Shown: one piece after another, positions 24,317 to 33,058 of the stretch | How positions within the stretch are numbered: position 1 is the first letter of the stretch | Layout of the letters: every line of letters begins with the position of its first letter | NCBI RefSeq assembly: GCF_044389085.1 | Contig: NZ_JBIRXP010000001.1 | Coordinates: forward strand, 434,001-498,000 | DNA length: 64,000 nt | Reading direction: 5' to 3' | Source of the DNA: Isoptericola sp044389085 | GTDB taxonomy: Bacteria; Actinomycetota; Actinomycetes; Actinomycetales; Cellulomonadaceae | The notes under the pieces: model-generated | The model's input: only the letters and a program-made list of their open reading frames with translations | Databases searched by the model: none | Told to the model about the DNA's origin: nothing | Translations under genes and position numbers: made by a program

Positions 24317-25824
24317 TCCCGGGAACCCTTCGCGCGCCCGTGCAGCAGCGGGATCATCCGCGCGACCAGGTGCATGTCCTTCTCGGTGCGGTTCATCGTC
24401 AGGAGGTTCAGCGCCGCCTTGCGCGTCTGCCGCGCCACGGACTTGACGGTGCTGAACTCCCGTAGGCCGTCCGCGCCGTGGATGCGCCCGAAGCCGGACT
24501 CCTTGACGCCGCCGAAGGGCAGTGCGGCCACCGCGGCGAACCCGAGCACCGAGTTCACCGTGACGACGCCGGCGCGCAGCGCGTCGGCGGCCGCGGCCGC
24601 CGCCCGGGTGTCCTTGGTGAAGACCGCCGCGCCGAGGCCGTACGCGGTCGCGTTCGCGCGCTCGACCGCCTCGTCGAGGGAGGCGACGGTGTTGATGACG
24701 ACGAGCGGGCCGAACGTCTCGTGCTGCACGGCCAGCGAGCTCTCGTCCACGTCGGTGACGACGATCGGGTCGATCGCCCGGCCCCGGACGCTGTCGGGCC
24801 CGCCGAGCACGGCCGTCCCCGAGCGCACCGCGTCCTCGACGTGCCGGCGGACGACGTCGGACTGCGCGGCGAGCGTCATCGGCCCGTACTGCGCGTCCGG
24901 GCCCGAGGTGCGCAGGCGGCGTGCCCGTTCCACGACGCGCGCCACGAGGGCGTCACGCACCGCCTCGACGACGTACACGCGCTCGACGCCCACGCACGTC
25001 TGGCCGGCGTTGCCCATCGCCCCGAAGACGACGAAGTCGGCGGCGGCGTCGAGGTCGGCGTCCGCCGCGACGAGCAGGGCGTCCTTGCCGCCGCACTCGG
25101 CCACGATCGGCACCAGGCGCTCGGCGGCGGCGGCCATGACCTTCTTCGCCGTCGCCGTCGAGCCCGTGAACGCGACCTTGTCGACGTCGGCCGCGACGAG
25201 CGCCGCGCCCGTCGCCCCGTCGCCGGTCACGGCGACGAGCACGTCGTGGCCCACGGCCTCCTGCCAGCGCTCGGCGAGCCAGACCGCCGGGCCGGGGGTC
25301 AGCTCGCTGGGCTTGAAGACGACGGCGTTCCCGGCCGCGAGCGCGTACGAGATCGAGCCCATCGGCGTGTACAGCGGGTAGTTCCACGGCCCGATGACGC
25401 CCACGACGCCGTACGGTTCGTAGCCGACCGTGGCGTGCTGGTTGTAGTTGATGAGGCCGGCGCGCACCCGGCGGCGGCGCAGCACGCGGGCCGCGTTCTT
25501 CGCCGCCCAGTCGAGGTGCCCGAGGGTGAGCATGACCTCGAGCAGCGCGTCCCCGGCGGGCTTGCCGGTCTCGGCCGAGATGAGGTCGGCCAGCTCCTGG
25601 GCGCGCAGCGCGATCTGCGACTTCCAGCGCAGGAGGTGGGTGCGCCGCCCGGCGGGGCCCTGCTCGCGCCACCAGCGGGCGCCGTCCCGGGCGGCGGCCA
25701 CGGCGGCGCGGACCTGGGCGGCGTCGGCCACCGGATAGGTGGCGACGGGCTCGCCGTCGACGGGGCGGTGCGTCGTGAGCTGTTCGGCCGCCCGCCCGGG
25801 GGAGGTCTGGTCCGCAAGGGTCAT
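24313..25824 (-). CDS. Aldehyde dehydrogenase family protein
   Basis: 503 residues, NAD(P)+-dependent oxidation of an aldehyde to the acid. Catalytic residues are all visible: N149 in P-W-N-Y, E243 in A-E-C-G-G-K and C277 in G-Q-T-C-V. The oxyanion and cofactor loops F-T-G-S-T-A-T-A-K and F-G-G-V-K-E-S-G-F-G are typical. The C-terminal ~45 residues form a basic hydrophobic extension resembling fatty-aldehyde dehydrogenases. AGGAG sits ~8 nt upstream of the ATG. Divergent from the TetR gene at 25947, whose operator lies between them. The acid produced could feed the neighbouring acyl-CoA ligase. Confidence 0.92.
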   Translation of the reverse strand: MTLADQTSPGRAAEQLTTHRPVDGEPVATYPVADAAQVRAAVAAARDGARWWREQGPAGRRTHLLRWKSQIALRAQELADLISAETGKPAGDALLEVMLTLGHLDWAAKNAARVLRRRRVRAGLINYNQHATVGYEPYGVVGVIGPWNYPLYTPMGSISYALAAGNAVVFKPSELTPGPAVWLAERWQEAVGHDVLVAVTGDGATGAALVAADVDKVAFTGSTATAKKVMAAAAERLVPIVAECGGKDALLVAADADLDAAADFVVFGAMGNAGQTCVGVERVYVVEAVRDALVARVVERARRLRTSGPDAQYGPMTLAAQSDVVRRHVEDAVRSGTAVLGGPDSVRGRAIDPIVVTDVDESSLAVQHETFGPLVVINTVASLDEAVERANATAYGLGAAVFTKDTRAAAAAADALRAGVVTVNSVLGFAAVAALPFGGVKESGFGRIHGADGLREFSTVKSVARQTRKAALNLLTMNRTEKDMHLVARMIPLLHGRAKGSRD

Positions 25825-25910
25825 CGCCGGTCTCCTACTCCACGTCGAGCAAGACAAGTAAATCGCGAGTCACACTCTAGGGTCGGCCCGGGGCGACGCG
25901 CAAGGATTTC

Positions 25911-25926
25911 TCTAATCTCGGTTAGA
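25911..25926 (+). promoter_or_regulatory. Candidate TetR operator between ALDH and TetR genes
   Basis: Inverted repeat TCTAA-N6-TTAGA, placed where the -35 of the TetR gene should be; the TACCAT -10 follows at 25935-25940. An 8-base piece of it (GTTAGAAA, 25921-25928) recurs at 32172-32179, upstream of the acyl-CoA dehydrogenase operon. Autoregulation plus control of both leftward promoters is inferred. Confidence 0.5.
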
Positions 25927-25946
25927 AACTCCGCTACCATCGGGTG

Positions 25947-26567
25947 ATGGACCTCACCGGGACGGAGACGACGCGACCGGCGTCGAAGTCGGCGCAGACG
26001 CGCCAGCGCATCCTGGACGCGGCGGCGGAGGTGCTGTCGCGCAAGGGGTACGCGGGCACGCGCCTCGCCGACGTCGCCGCGGTGGCCGGCGTCCAGGCGC
26101 CGGCGATCTACTACTACTTCTCCTCGCGCGACGGGCTCGTCGAGGAGGTCATGTGGGAGGGCGCGCACCGCGTCCGGGTCCACGTCGAGGAGATGCTCGA
26201 GGCGATGCCCGACGACAGCTCCGCGATGGATCGGCTGCTCGTGGCCGTCGACGCCCACCTGCGGTACGAGCTGCAGGTGTCGGACTACGCCACGGCCTCG
26301 ATCCGCAACGCCGGGCACGTCCCGGAGCAGCTGCGGGTGCGGCCGGCGGCCGAGGAGGCGCTCTACAGCCGGCTGTGGCGCGACCTGTTCGTCGCCGCCC
26401 AGCAGGCCGGGGAGGTGCGCGCCGACCTCGACGTCAACACCTTCCGCCTGCTCCTGCTGGGGGCGATGAACTGGGTCGTCGAGTGGTGGAACCCGCGCAC
26501 GCGGTCCCTCGACGAGCTGGTGGCGACCGCGCAGGGGATGGTCAGGCACGGAGCCGGGGCCGGCTGA
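25947..26567 (+). CDS. TetR/AcrR family transcriptional regulator
   Basis: 206 residues. N-terminal TetR helix-turn-helix (~15-62): R-Q-R-I-L-D-A-A-A-E-V-L-S-R-K-G-Y...A-P-A-I-Y-Y-Y-F. The C-terminal domain has the W-R-D-L-F...F-R-L-L-L-L-G-A-M-N-W pattern of KstR2/FadR-like repressors that sense acyl-CoAs; I infer the ligand class from that and from the context. TACCAT ends 6 nt before the ATG (leaderless). Its last 26 bp overlap the convergent flavoprotein gene. Confidence 0.88.
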   Translation: MDLTGTETTRPASKSAQTRQRILDAAAEVLSRKGYAGTRLADVAAVAGVQAPAIYYYFSSRDGLVEEVMWEGAHRVRVHVEEMLEAMPDDSSAMDRLLVAVDAHLRYELQVSDYATASIRNAGHVPEQLRVRPAAEEALYSRLWRDLFVAAQQAGEVRADLDVNTFRLLLLGAMNWVVEWWNPRTRSLDELVATAQGMVRHGAGAG

Positions 26568-27528
26568 CCAGCTCCAGCCTGGCCCGCAGCACGTCCTCGG
26601 CCTCGGCCACCGTGCGCCGCACCACCTCACCCGCGGTCGGGACGTCGTGGATGAGCCCCTGTGCGAGCCCGACCGTCCAGATCCCCGCGTCGAGGTCCCC
26701 GTCCTCGAAGACCTTCCGGCCGCGGGCGCCCGCGACCAGCTCGCGCACGTCCTCGAACTGCCCGCCCCGCGCCAGGATCTCGACGACCTCGTCGCTGACG
26801 GCGTTCTTCGCGACCCGCGCCGTGTTGCGCAGGGACCGGAAGATGAGGTTCGTGTCGAGCTCCGACCCCGCGACGATCCGCTCCTTCACCGCCGCCGCGA
26901 CGGGCGACTCCACCGTGCACAGGAACCGCGAGCCCATCGTCACGCCGTCGGCCCCCAGCGCCAGGGCGGCCGCGAGCCCCCGGCCGTCGGCGATGCCGCC
27001 GCACGCCAGGAACGGGATCGTCAGCCGGTCGGCCGCGGCCGGGAGCAGCACCATGCCGGGCACGTCGTCCTCGCCGGGATGGCCGGCGCACTCGAACCCG
27101 TCGATCGTCACCGCGGTGACCCCGACCGCCTGCGCCTTGAGCGCGTGGCGCACGCTGGTGCACTTGTGGATCACGCGGACCCCGTGGGCGCCGAACATCT
27201 CCATGTGCGGCTCGGGGTTGGAGCCGGCGGTCTCGACGATCGTGATGCCGGCGTCGACGATCGCCCTGCGGTACTCGTCGTAGGGCGGAGGGTCGATCGC
27301 GGGCAGGATCGTGAGGTTGACCCCGAGGGGCTTGTCCGTGAGGCGGCGGGCCCGCTCGACCTCCTTGACGAGGTCGGCCGGGGTCGGCTGGGTCAGGGCC
27401 GTGATGATGCCGAGGCCGCCGGCCTCCGACACCGCGGCGGCCAGCTCTGCCCGGCCGACCCACATCATGCCGCCCTGGACGACCGGGTGCTCGATCCCGA
27501 ACGCCTCGGTGAACCGCGTGCTGATCAT
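26542..27528 (-). CDS. NAD(P)H-dependent flavin oxidoreductase (nitronate monooxygenase family)
   Basis: 328 residues of the 2-nitropropane dioxygenase/NMO TIM-barrel family that binds FMN. Signatures: P-V-V-Q-G-G-M at ~15, G-V-N-L-T, the D-G-F-E-C-A-G-H-P-G segment with the family's catalytic-region His, and the FMN-phosphate loop A-C-G-G-I-A-D-G-R-G...G-A-D-G-V-T-M-G-S-R-F. AGGAGG lies ~7 nt upstream of the ATG. It ends the leftward beta-oxidation operon, 13 bp after the FadB-type gene. Members in lipid-catabolism operons often act as enoyl reductases or quinone reductases rather than on nitronates; the substrate is open. Confidence 0.87.
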   Translation of the reverse strand: MISTRFTEAFGIEHPVVQGGMMWVGRAELAAAVSEAGGLGIITALTQPTPADLVKEVERARRLTDKPLGVNLTILPAIDPPPYDEYRRAIVDAGITIVETAGSNPEPHMEMFGAHGVRVIHKCTSVRHALKAQAVGVTAVTIDGFECAGHPGEDDVPGMVLLPAAADRLTIPFLACGGIADGRGLAAALALGADGVTMGSRFLCTVESPVAAAVKERIVAGSELDTNLIFRSLRNTARVAKNAVSDEVVEILARGGQFEDVRELVAGARGRKVFEDGDLDAGIWTVGLAQGLIHDVPTAGEVVRRTVAEAEDVLRARLELVSRPRLRA

Positions 27529-27541
27529 CGGGTCCTCCTGC

Positions 27542-29731
27542 TCACTCGAAGGTCTCCTCGGTCGCGGCCCGCGCGACGAGCGACGCCGGCGGGCGGAACC
27601 GCTCGCCGTAGGTGTCGGCGAGCTCGTGCGCCCGCGTGACGAAGCCCGCCAGCCCGCCCTCGTACTGGTTGACGTACTGCAGGACGCCGCCGGTCCAGGC
27701 GGGGAAGCCGATGCCGTAGATCGACCCGATGTTCGCGTCGGCCACCGAGGTCAGCACCCCGTCGTCGAGGCAGGCGATGGCGTCGAGGGCCTCGGCGAAG
27801 AGCATCCGCTCCTGCAGGTCCACCAGGGGCACCCGGGCGCTCCCCGAGTCGTACCGCTCGCGCAGCCCGGGCCACAGGCGGGTGCGCCGGCCCGCCTCGT
27901 CGTAGTCGTAGAAGCCGCGGCGAGCCCTGCGGCCCGGCCGGTCCTGGTCGTCGACCATCCAGTCGACGACGGCCTCGGCGGGGTGCTCGACCCACGTCTT
28001 GCCCTCGGCCTCCGCCGCCGCGCGGGTCTCGGTGCGGATCTTCTGGGTGAGGGAGAGCGTGAGCTCGTCGAGAAGCTGCAGCGCCCCCGCGGGGTACCCG
28101 GCCTGGAGCGCGGCCTGCTCCACGGACGCGGGCTCGACGCCCTCGCCCACGGCCGCGACGGCCTCGTCGATGAAGCGGCCGATCACGCGCGAGGTGAAGA
28201 AGCCGCGGGCGTCGTTGACGACGATCGGCGTCTTGCGGATCTGCAGCACGAAGTCGAACACCTTCGCGAGCACCGCGTCGCTCGTGCGCGCGCCGCGGAC
28301 GATCTCGACCAGCGGCATCTTGTCGACGGGGGAGAAGAAGTGGATCCCGATGAAGTCCTCGGCGCGGTCCACGCCCTCGGCCAGCAGCGAGATCGGCAGC
28401 GTCGACGTGTTCGAGCCGAGCACCGCGTCCGGCTCGACGACGTCCTGGATCTCCCGGAACACCGACTGCTTGAGGTCGACCGACTCGAAGACGGCCTCGA
28501 CGACGAAGTCGACGCCCGCGAAGCCCGCGGGGTCCTCGGTCGTGACGACCCGCTCCAGGAGCGCCGCGCTCGCCTCCGGCGTCGTCTTCCCGCGGGCGAG
28601 CGCCTTCTCCTCGAGGCGACGCCCGTAGTCCTTGCCCCGCTCCGCGGCGTCGAGCGAGGTGTCCTTGAGCACGACGTCGATGCCGCTGCGGGCGGCCACG
28701 TAGGCGATGGCGGCGCCCATCATCCCGGCGCCCACGACGCCGACCTTCGTGGCGCGGAACGTCGGGTACCCCGCGGGCCGGCTCGCGCCCGCGTTGATGC
28801 TCTCCAGGTCGAAGAAGAACGCCTTGATCATGTTCTTCGCGACCGGCGAGTGCGTGAGCTGCACCAGGTAGCGGGTCTCGATCGTGGAGGCCGTGTCGAA
28901 GTCGACGTACGCGCCCTCGACCGCCGCCGCCATCGCCGCACGCGGCGCGGGCATCGGCGCCCCCTTGACCTGCCGGCGCAGCATCGCGGGCATGGCGGCG
29001 AGCGCCTGGGCGAGCGACGGCGAGGTCGGCGCCCCGCCGGGCAGCCGGAAGCCCTTGACGTCCCACGGCTTGACCGGCTCGGGGTGGGCGAGGATCCACG
29101 TCCGCGCGCGTTCGCGGAGCTCGGCGGCCGGTGCGAGCTCGTCGACGAGCCCGACCTCGAGCGCGCCCTCGGCCGTGAACTTGGTGGCCGGCAGGATGAC
29201 GTCCGCCAGGGCCTTCTGCAGCCCGAGCATCCGCACGGTGCGGCTCACGCCGCCGCCGCCGGGCAGCAGGCCGAGCGAGACCTCGGGGAGGCCGAGCCGC
29301 AGGCCCTTGACGTCGGCGGCGGCGATCCGGTGGTGGGTGGCGAGCGCGACCTCGAGGCCGCCGCCGAGGGCCGTGCCGTCGATCGCGGCGACCACCGGCC
29401 GGCCGAGCTTCTCGATCCGGCGCAACAGCGACTTCACGTGCTCGATGTCCGCGGTCTCCTCGGCCGACCGCGCCGGGTCCGCGGAGCGGAGCAGCTCGAG
29501 GTCGCCGCCGGCGAACCAGCTCTTCTTCGCGGACACGAGGATCACCCCGGAGATCCGCTCGCGCTCGGCCTCCAGACGCTCGACGCTCGCCTCGAGCGCG
29601 GCCCGGAAGTGCGCGTTCATGGTGTTGGCGCCGCGGTCGGGGTCGTCCATGGTGAGGGTGACGACGCCGTCGCCGTCCTCGTCCCAGGCGTACCCGCCCT
29701 GCACGCTCGCCCGGTCCTCGATGACGCTCAT
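27542..29731 (-). CDS. fadB: Bifunctional enoyl-CoA hydratase/3-hydroxyacyl-CoA dehydrogenase (FadB type)
   Basis: 729 residues carrying out steps 2 and 3 of beta-oxidation. The N-terminal crotonase domain (~1-200) has the oxyanion segment F-A-G-G-D-L and both catalytic Glu residues, E127 in G-G-G-L-E and E150 in L-P-E-V. The NAD-binding domain starts at ~330 (V-G-V-V-G-A-G-M-M-G) and includes the F-I-G-I-H-F-F-S-P-V catalytic-His segment; the two C-terminal dehydrogenase domains follow to ~720. ATG overlaps the thiolase stop (ATGA), the usual FadA-FadB coupling. Confidence 0.95.
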   Translation of the reverse strand: MSVIEDRASVQGGYAWDEDGDGVVTLTMDDPDRGANTMNAHFRAALEASVERLEAERERISGVILVSAKKSWFAGGDLELLRSADPARSAEETADIEHVKSLLRRIEKLGRPVVAAIDGTALGGGLEVALATHHRIAAADVKGLRLGLPEVSLGLLPGGGGVSRTVRMLGLQKALADVILPATKFTAEGALEVGLVDELAPAAELRERARTWILAHPEPVKPWDVKGFRLPGGAPTSPSLAQALAAMPAMLRRQVKGAPMPAPRAAMAAAVEGAYVDFDTASTIETRYLVQLTHSPVAKNMIKAFFFDLESINAGASRPAGYPTFRATKVGVVGAGMMGAAIAYVAARSGIDVVLKDTSLDAAERGKDYGRRLEEKALARGKTTPEASAALLERVVTTEDPAGFAGVDFVVEAVFESVDLKQSVFREIQDVVEPDAVLGSNTSTLPISLLAEGVDRAEDFIGIHFFSPVDKMPLVEIVRGARTSDAVLAKVFDFVLQIRKTPIVVNDARGFFTSRVIGRFIDEAVAAVGEGVEPASVEQAALQAGYPAGALQLLDELTLSLTQKIRTETRAAAEAEGKTWVEHPAEAVVDWMVDDQDRPGRRARRGFYDYDEAGRRTRLWPGLRERYDSGSARVPLVDLQERMLFAEALDAIACLDDGVLTSVADANIGSIYGIGFPAWTGGVLQYVNQYEGGLAGFVTRAHELADTYGERFRPPASLVARAATEETFE

Positions 29732-30954
29732 GCCGTCTCCCCTTCCTCGACCCGCTCGATGATGGTGGCGATGCCCATGCCCGCCCCGACGCACAGCGTG
29801 GCGAGCCCGCGCCGCAGGTCGCGGCGCTCCAGCTCGTCGAGCAGGGTGCCGAGGATCATGGCGCCGGTGGCGCCCAGCGGGTGGCCCATGGCGATCGCGC
29901 CGCCGTTGACGTTGACCTTGTCGTGCGGGATGCCGAGCTCGCGCTCCCAGTGCATGACGACCGAGGCGAAGGCCTCGTTGAGCTCGAACAGGTCGATGTC
30001 GTCGACCGTGAGGCCCGCGCGGTCCAGCGCCTTGCGCGTGGCGGGCGCGGGCCCGGTGAGCATGATGGTGGGCTCCGAGCCGGTGACGGCGGTCGCCACG
30101 ATGCGCGCCCGCGGCGTGAGCCCGTAGCGCTCGCCGACCTCGCGGCCGCCGACCACGACGAGGGCCGCGCCGTCGACGATGCCCGAGGAGTTGGCGGCCG
30201 TGTGCACGTGGTCGATCGACTCCAGCCAGTGGTACTTCTGCAGGGCCACCGCGTCGTAGCCCGCCTGCGCGCCGGGGATCTCGAACGCCGGCTTGAGGTG
30301 GCCCAGGCTCTCCACCGTGGAGCCGGGGCGCCGGTGCTCGTCGTGGTCGAGCAGGGCGACGCCGTTGAGGTCGCGCACGGGCACGACCGACCGGGCGAAC
30401 CGGCCCTCGTTCCAGGCCTCGTCGGCGCGCCGCTGGGACTCCACGGCGTAGGCGTCGACATCCTCGCGGGAGAACCCGTCGAGCGTGGCGATGAGGTCCG
30501 CGCCGATGCCCTGGGGGACGAAGTAGAGGTCGTAGTTCGTGGTCGGGTCCTGCACGTACGCGCCGCCGTCGGAGCCGATCGGCACCCGCGACATGGACTC
30601 GACGCCGCCCGCGAGGACGAGGTCCTCGAAGCCGCTGGCGACCTTCTGCGCGGCGACGTTGACGGCCTCCAGGCCCGACGCGCAGAACCGGTTGAGCTGG
30701 ACCCCGGCGACGGTCTCGGGGAGCCCCGCGACCAGGGCGGCGGTGCGGGCGATGTCGCCGCCCTGCTCGCCCACCGGTGAGACGACGCCGAGCACGATGT
30801 CGTCGACGGCCGCGGGGTCGAGCGTCGGGTGGCGCTCCTCGAGCGCGTGGATCAGCCCGACCACGAGGTCGACGGGCTTGACCCCGTGGAGCGCCCCGCC
30901 GCGGTTCTTGCCGCGCGGTGTGCGCACGGCGTCGTAGATGTATGCCTCTGTCAC
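29728..30954 (-). CDS. fadA: Acetyl-CoA acyltransferase (thiolase, FadA type)
   Basis: About 408 residues, last step of beta-oxidation. Catalytic Cys91 is in N-R-F-C-A-S-G, the His in G-H-P-L-G-A-T-G-A and the second Cys in A-T-L-C-V-G-A-G-M-G. I prefer GTG 30954 (M-T-E-A-Y-I-Y-D-A-V-R-T-P-R-G), preceded by GAGGA at 6 nt; a further in-frame GTG at 30966 overlaps the acyl-CoA dehydrogenase stop and would add four residues. Middle gene of the leftward operon. Confidence 0.95.
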   Translation of the reverse strand: MTEAYIYDAVRTPRGKNRGGALHGVKPVDLVVGLIHALEERHPTLDPAAVDDIVLGVVSPVGEQGGDIARTAALVAGLPETVAGVQLNRFCASGLEAVNVAAQKVASGFEDLVLAGGVESMSRVPIGSDGGAYVQDPTTNYDLYFVPQGIGADLIATLDGFSREDVDAYAVESQRRADEAWNEGRFARSVVPVRDLNGVALLDHDEHRRPGSTVESLGHLKPAFEIPGAQAGYDAVALQKYHWLESIDHVHTAANSSGIVDGAALVVVGGREVGERYGLTPRARIVATAVTGSEPTIMLTGPAPATRKALDRAGLTVDDIDLFELNEAFASVVMHWERELGIPHDKVNVNGGAIAMGHPLGATGAMILGTLLDELERRDLRRGLATLCVGAGMGIATIIERVEEGETA

Positions 30955-30962
30955 GGGTGTCC

Positions 30963-32123
30963 TCACAGCCCGAGGCCCCGGCCGACGATCTCCTTCATGA
31001 TCTCGGTCGTGCCTCCGTAGATGGTGGTGATGCGGGCGTCCTCGTAGTCGCGCGCGATGCGGTACTCGCGCATGTAGCCGTAGCCGCCGTGGAGCTGCAG
31101 GCAGCGGCCCACGACGTCGACGTACTGCTCGGTGGTCCAGAACTTCGCCGCGGCGGCGTCCTCGGGGTCCAGGGTGCCCGCGGCGTGCCGCTTCAGGCAG
31201 TCGTCGATCAGGGCGCGCCCGGCGCGCACCGACGTGACCATCTCGGCCAGCTCGAAGCGGGTGTTCTGGAACGACCCGATCGGCTGCCCGAAGGCCTGCC
31301 GCTGCTTGACGTACTCGAGCGTGCGCTCCAGCACCCCCTCGCTGGAGGCGACGGCCGCGGCGGCGATGGAGATGCGCTCCTGCGGGAGGTTGCGCATGAG
31401 CCCCGCGAAGCCGGTGCCCTCCTCGCCGAGGAGGTTCGCCGCCGGGACGCGCACGCCCTGGAAGGCGAGCTCGCTGGTGTCCTGCGCGTGCAGGCCGATC
31501 TTGTCGAGCCAGCGGCCCCGCGAGAACCCGGGGGAGTCCGCGGGGATCACCAGCAGGCTCAGCCCCCGGTGCGGGTGCTCGCCCGTGCGGACGGCCGTGA
31601 CCACGAGATCGGCGTTCTGCCCGTTGGAGATGAAGATCTTGGAGCCGTCGACGACGTAGTCGTCCCCGTCGCGGACCGCGGACGTGCGGATGCCCGCGAG
31701 GTCGCTGCCGGTGCCGGGCTCGGACATCGCCACGGCGACGACGGACTCGCCGGCGGCGATGCCGGGCAGCCAGCGCTCCTTCTGCTCCTCGGTGGTCAGG
31801 TCGGTGAAGTAGGGGATGACGATGTCGTTCGACAGCGCGATGCCGGCCATCCCTGACGACACGGGGTTCCGCGCCAGCTCCTCTCCCATCACCGCGTTGA
31901 AGCGGAAGTCGTCGGAGCCCCCGCCGCCGAAGCGCTCGGGGATGCCGAACCCGAGGATCCCTGCCTCGGCCGCCTGCACGAAGAGCTTGCGGTCGACCCG
32001 CCCCTCGGCTTCCCAGCGGTCCGCGTGCGGGCGGGCGTACTGCTCGACGAAGGCGCGCACCATGTCGCGGAACTGCTCGTGCTCGTCCTCGTACAGGTCA
32101 CGCGGCCCGATGATGCCGGTCAT
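30963..32123 (-). CDS. Acyl-CoA dehydrogenase
   Basis: 386 residues. FAD-dependent alpha,beta-oxidation of an acyl-CoA. Contains A-M-S-E-P-G-T-G-S-D, F-I-S-N-G, the R-Q-A-F-G-Q-P-I segment, Q-L-H-G-G-Y-G-Y and the catalytic Glu in Y-G-G-T-T-E-I-M-K. First gene of the leftward operon (dehydrogenase, thiolase, FadB, flavoprotein). The ATG is preceded by a GGAGA site. Electrons would pass to ETF encoded by the divergent operon at 35396-37211. Chain-length preference not predictable. Confidence 0.93.
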   Translation of the reverse strand: MTGIIGPRDLYEDEHEQFRDMVRAFVEQYARPHADRWEAEGRVDRKLFVQAAEAGILGFGIPERFGGGGSDDFRFNAVMGEELARNPVSSGMAGIALSNDIVIPYFTDLTTEEQKERWLPGIAAGESVVAVAMSEPGTGSDLAGIRTSAVRDGDDYVVDGSKIFISNGQNADLVVTAVRTGEHPHRGLSLLVIPADSPGFSRGRWLDKIGLHAQDTSELAFQGVRVPAANLLGEEGTGFAGLMRNLPQERISIAAAAVASSEGVLERTLEYVKQRQAFGQPIGSFQNTRFELAEMVTSVRAGRALIDDCLKRHAAGTLDPEDAAAAKFWTTEQYVDVVGRCLQLHGGYGYMREYRIARDYEDARITTIYGGTTEIMKEIVGRGLGL

Positions 32124-32161
32124 GCTGTCTCCGATCGTCCTTGATCCTGACCTCGGTACTT

Positions 32162-32179
32162 TTTATACCATGTTAGAAA
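32162..32179 (+). promoter_or_regulatory. AT-rich promoter/operator of the leftward beta-oxidation operon
   Basis: TTTATACCATGTTAGAAA stands out from its GC-rich surroundings, about 40-57 bp upstream of the dehydrogenase start. Read on the minus strand it gives a TATAAA -10-like element. It shares GTTAGAAA with the operator at 25911-25926, suggesting control by the same TetR protein. Confidence 0.45.
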
Positions 32180-32230
32180 GTGTGGCGGACAGGGGTTGAA
32201 ACTCAGCCTCGTCTCATGGTGCGATGGCCC

Positions 32231-32246
32231 GAAGGTTTGAATCTTC
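32231..32246. promoter_or_regulatory. Imperfect 16-bp palindrome upstream of the SDR operon
   Basis: GAAGGTTTGAATCTTC pairs at six of eight positions (GAAGnTT/AAnCTTC) and lies 29 bp upstream of ATG 32276. Size and position suit a TetR-type operator for the rightward operon; no direct evidence. Confidence 0.3.
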
Positions 32247-32275
32247 ATTAAGCGAATCGCGCAAGGGAGCGTGAC

Positions 32276-33058
32276 ATGGGAGACCAGCCGTCGTCGACGA
32301 CGGGCGGCCGCCTGCGCGGCCGGGTGGCGGTCGTCACCGGGGCGAGCCGCGGCATCGGGCGAGCGATCGCCGGGCGGTTCGCCGCCGAGGGCGCGGCCCT
32401 CGTGCTGACGGCCCGGAAGCCGGAGGCCCTGCAGGAGGCGGCGGAGGAGCTCGGGGACGTGCCCGTGCGCGTGGTGGCAGGCCGCGCCCAGGACCCGGAG
32501 CACCGCCGCGAGGCGATCCGCACGGCCGTGGACGAGTTCGGCGGCCTGGACGTGCTGGTGAACAACGCCGGCATCAACCCCGTCTACGGTCCCCTCGTCG
32601 ACCTGGACCACGACGCTGCCCGCAAGATCCTCGACGTCAACGTGCTGGGCACGCTCGGGTGGGTCCAGGAGGCGTGCGCCGCGGGGCTCGGCGCACGCGA
32701 GGGTGCCGCCGTGCTCAACCTGTCGTCCGTGGCCGGGTCGGTCCCGTCGCCCGGGATCGGGTGGTACGGCGTGAGCAAGGCGGCGGTCTCCCACCTCACC
32801 GTGACGCTCGCCGCGGAGCTGGGCCCCCGGGTCCGCGTCAACGCGCTCGCTCCGGCGGTCGTGCGCACGCAGTTCGCCCGCGCGCTGTACGAGGGGCGCG
32901 AGGAGGAGGTGACCGCGACCTACCCGATGCGGCGGCTGGGCAGGCCGGACGACGTCGCTGCCGCCGCGGCCTACCTCTGCTCCGACGAGGCGAGCTGGGT
33001 CACCGGCCAGGTGCTCACGCTCGACGGCGGCCTCCTGGCCGCGGGAGGGACCGCATGA
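32276..33058 (+). CDS. SDR family oxidoreductase
   Basis: 260 residues of the classical short-chain dehydrogenase family: cofactor loop V-T-G-A-S-R-G-I-G (~20-28), N-N-A-G at 96-99, catalytic S151, Y164 and K168 (W-Y-G-V-S-K). The residue before Arg24 and the T-A-R-K stretch at 45-48 suggest NADP(H). First gene of a tightly packed operon whose following start overlaps by 4 bp. In levulinate catabolism an SDR (LvaD) acts beside the LvaA/LvaC pair, so a hydroxyacyl-CoA substrate is plausible. Confidence 0.9.
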   Translation: MGDQPSSTTGGRLRGRVAVVTGASRGIGRAIAGRFAAEGAALVLTARKPEALQEAAEELGDVPVRVVAGRAQDPEHRREAIRTAVDEFGGLDVLVNNAGINPVYGPLVDLDHDAARKILDVNVLGTLGWVQEACAAGLGAREGAAVLNLSSVAGSVPSPGIGWYGVSKAAVSHLTVTLAAELGPRVRVNALAPAVVRTQFARALYEGREEEVTATYPMRRLGRPDDVAAAAAYLCSDEASWVTGQVLTLDGGLLAAGGTA

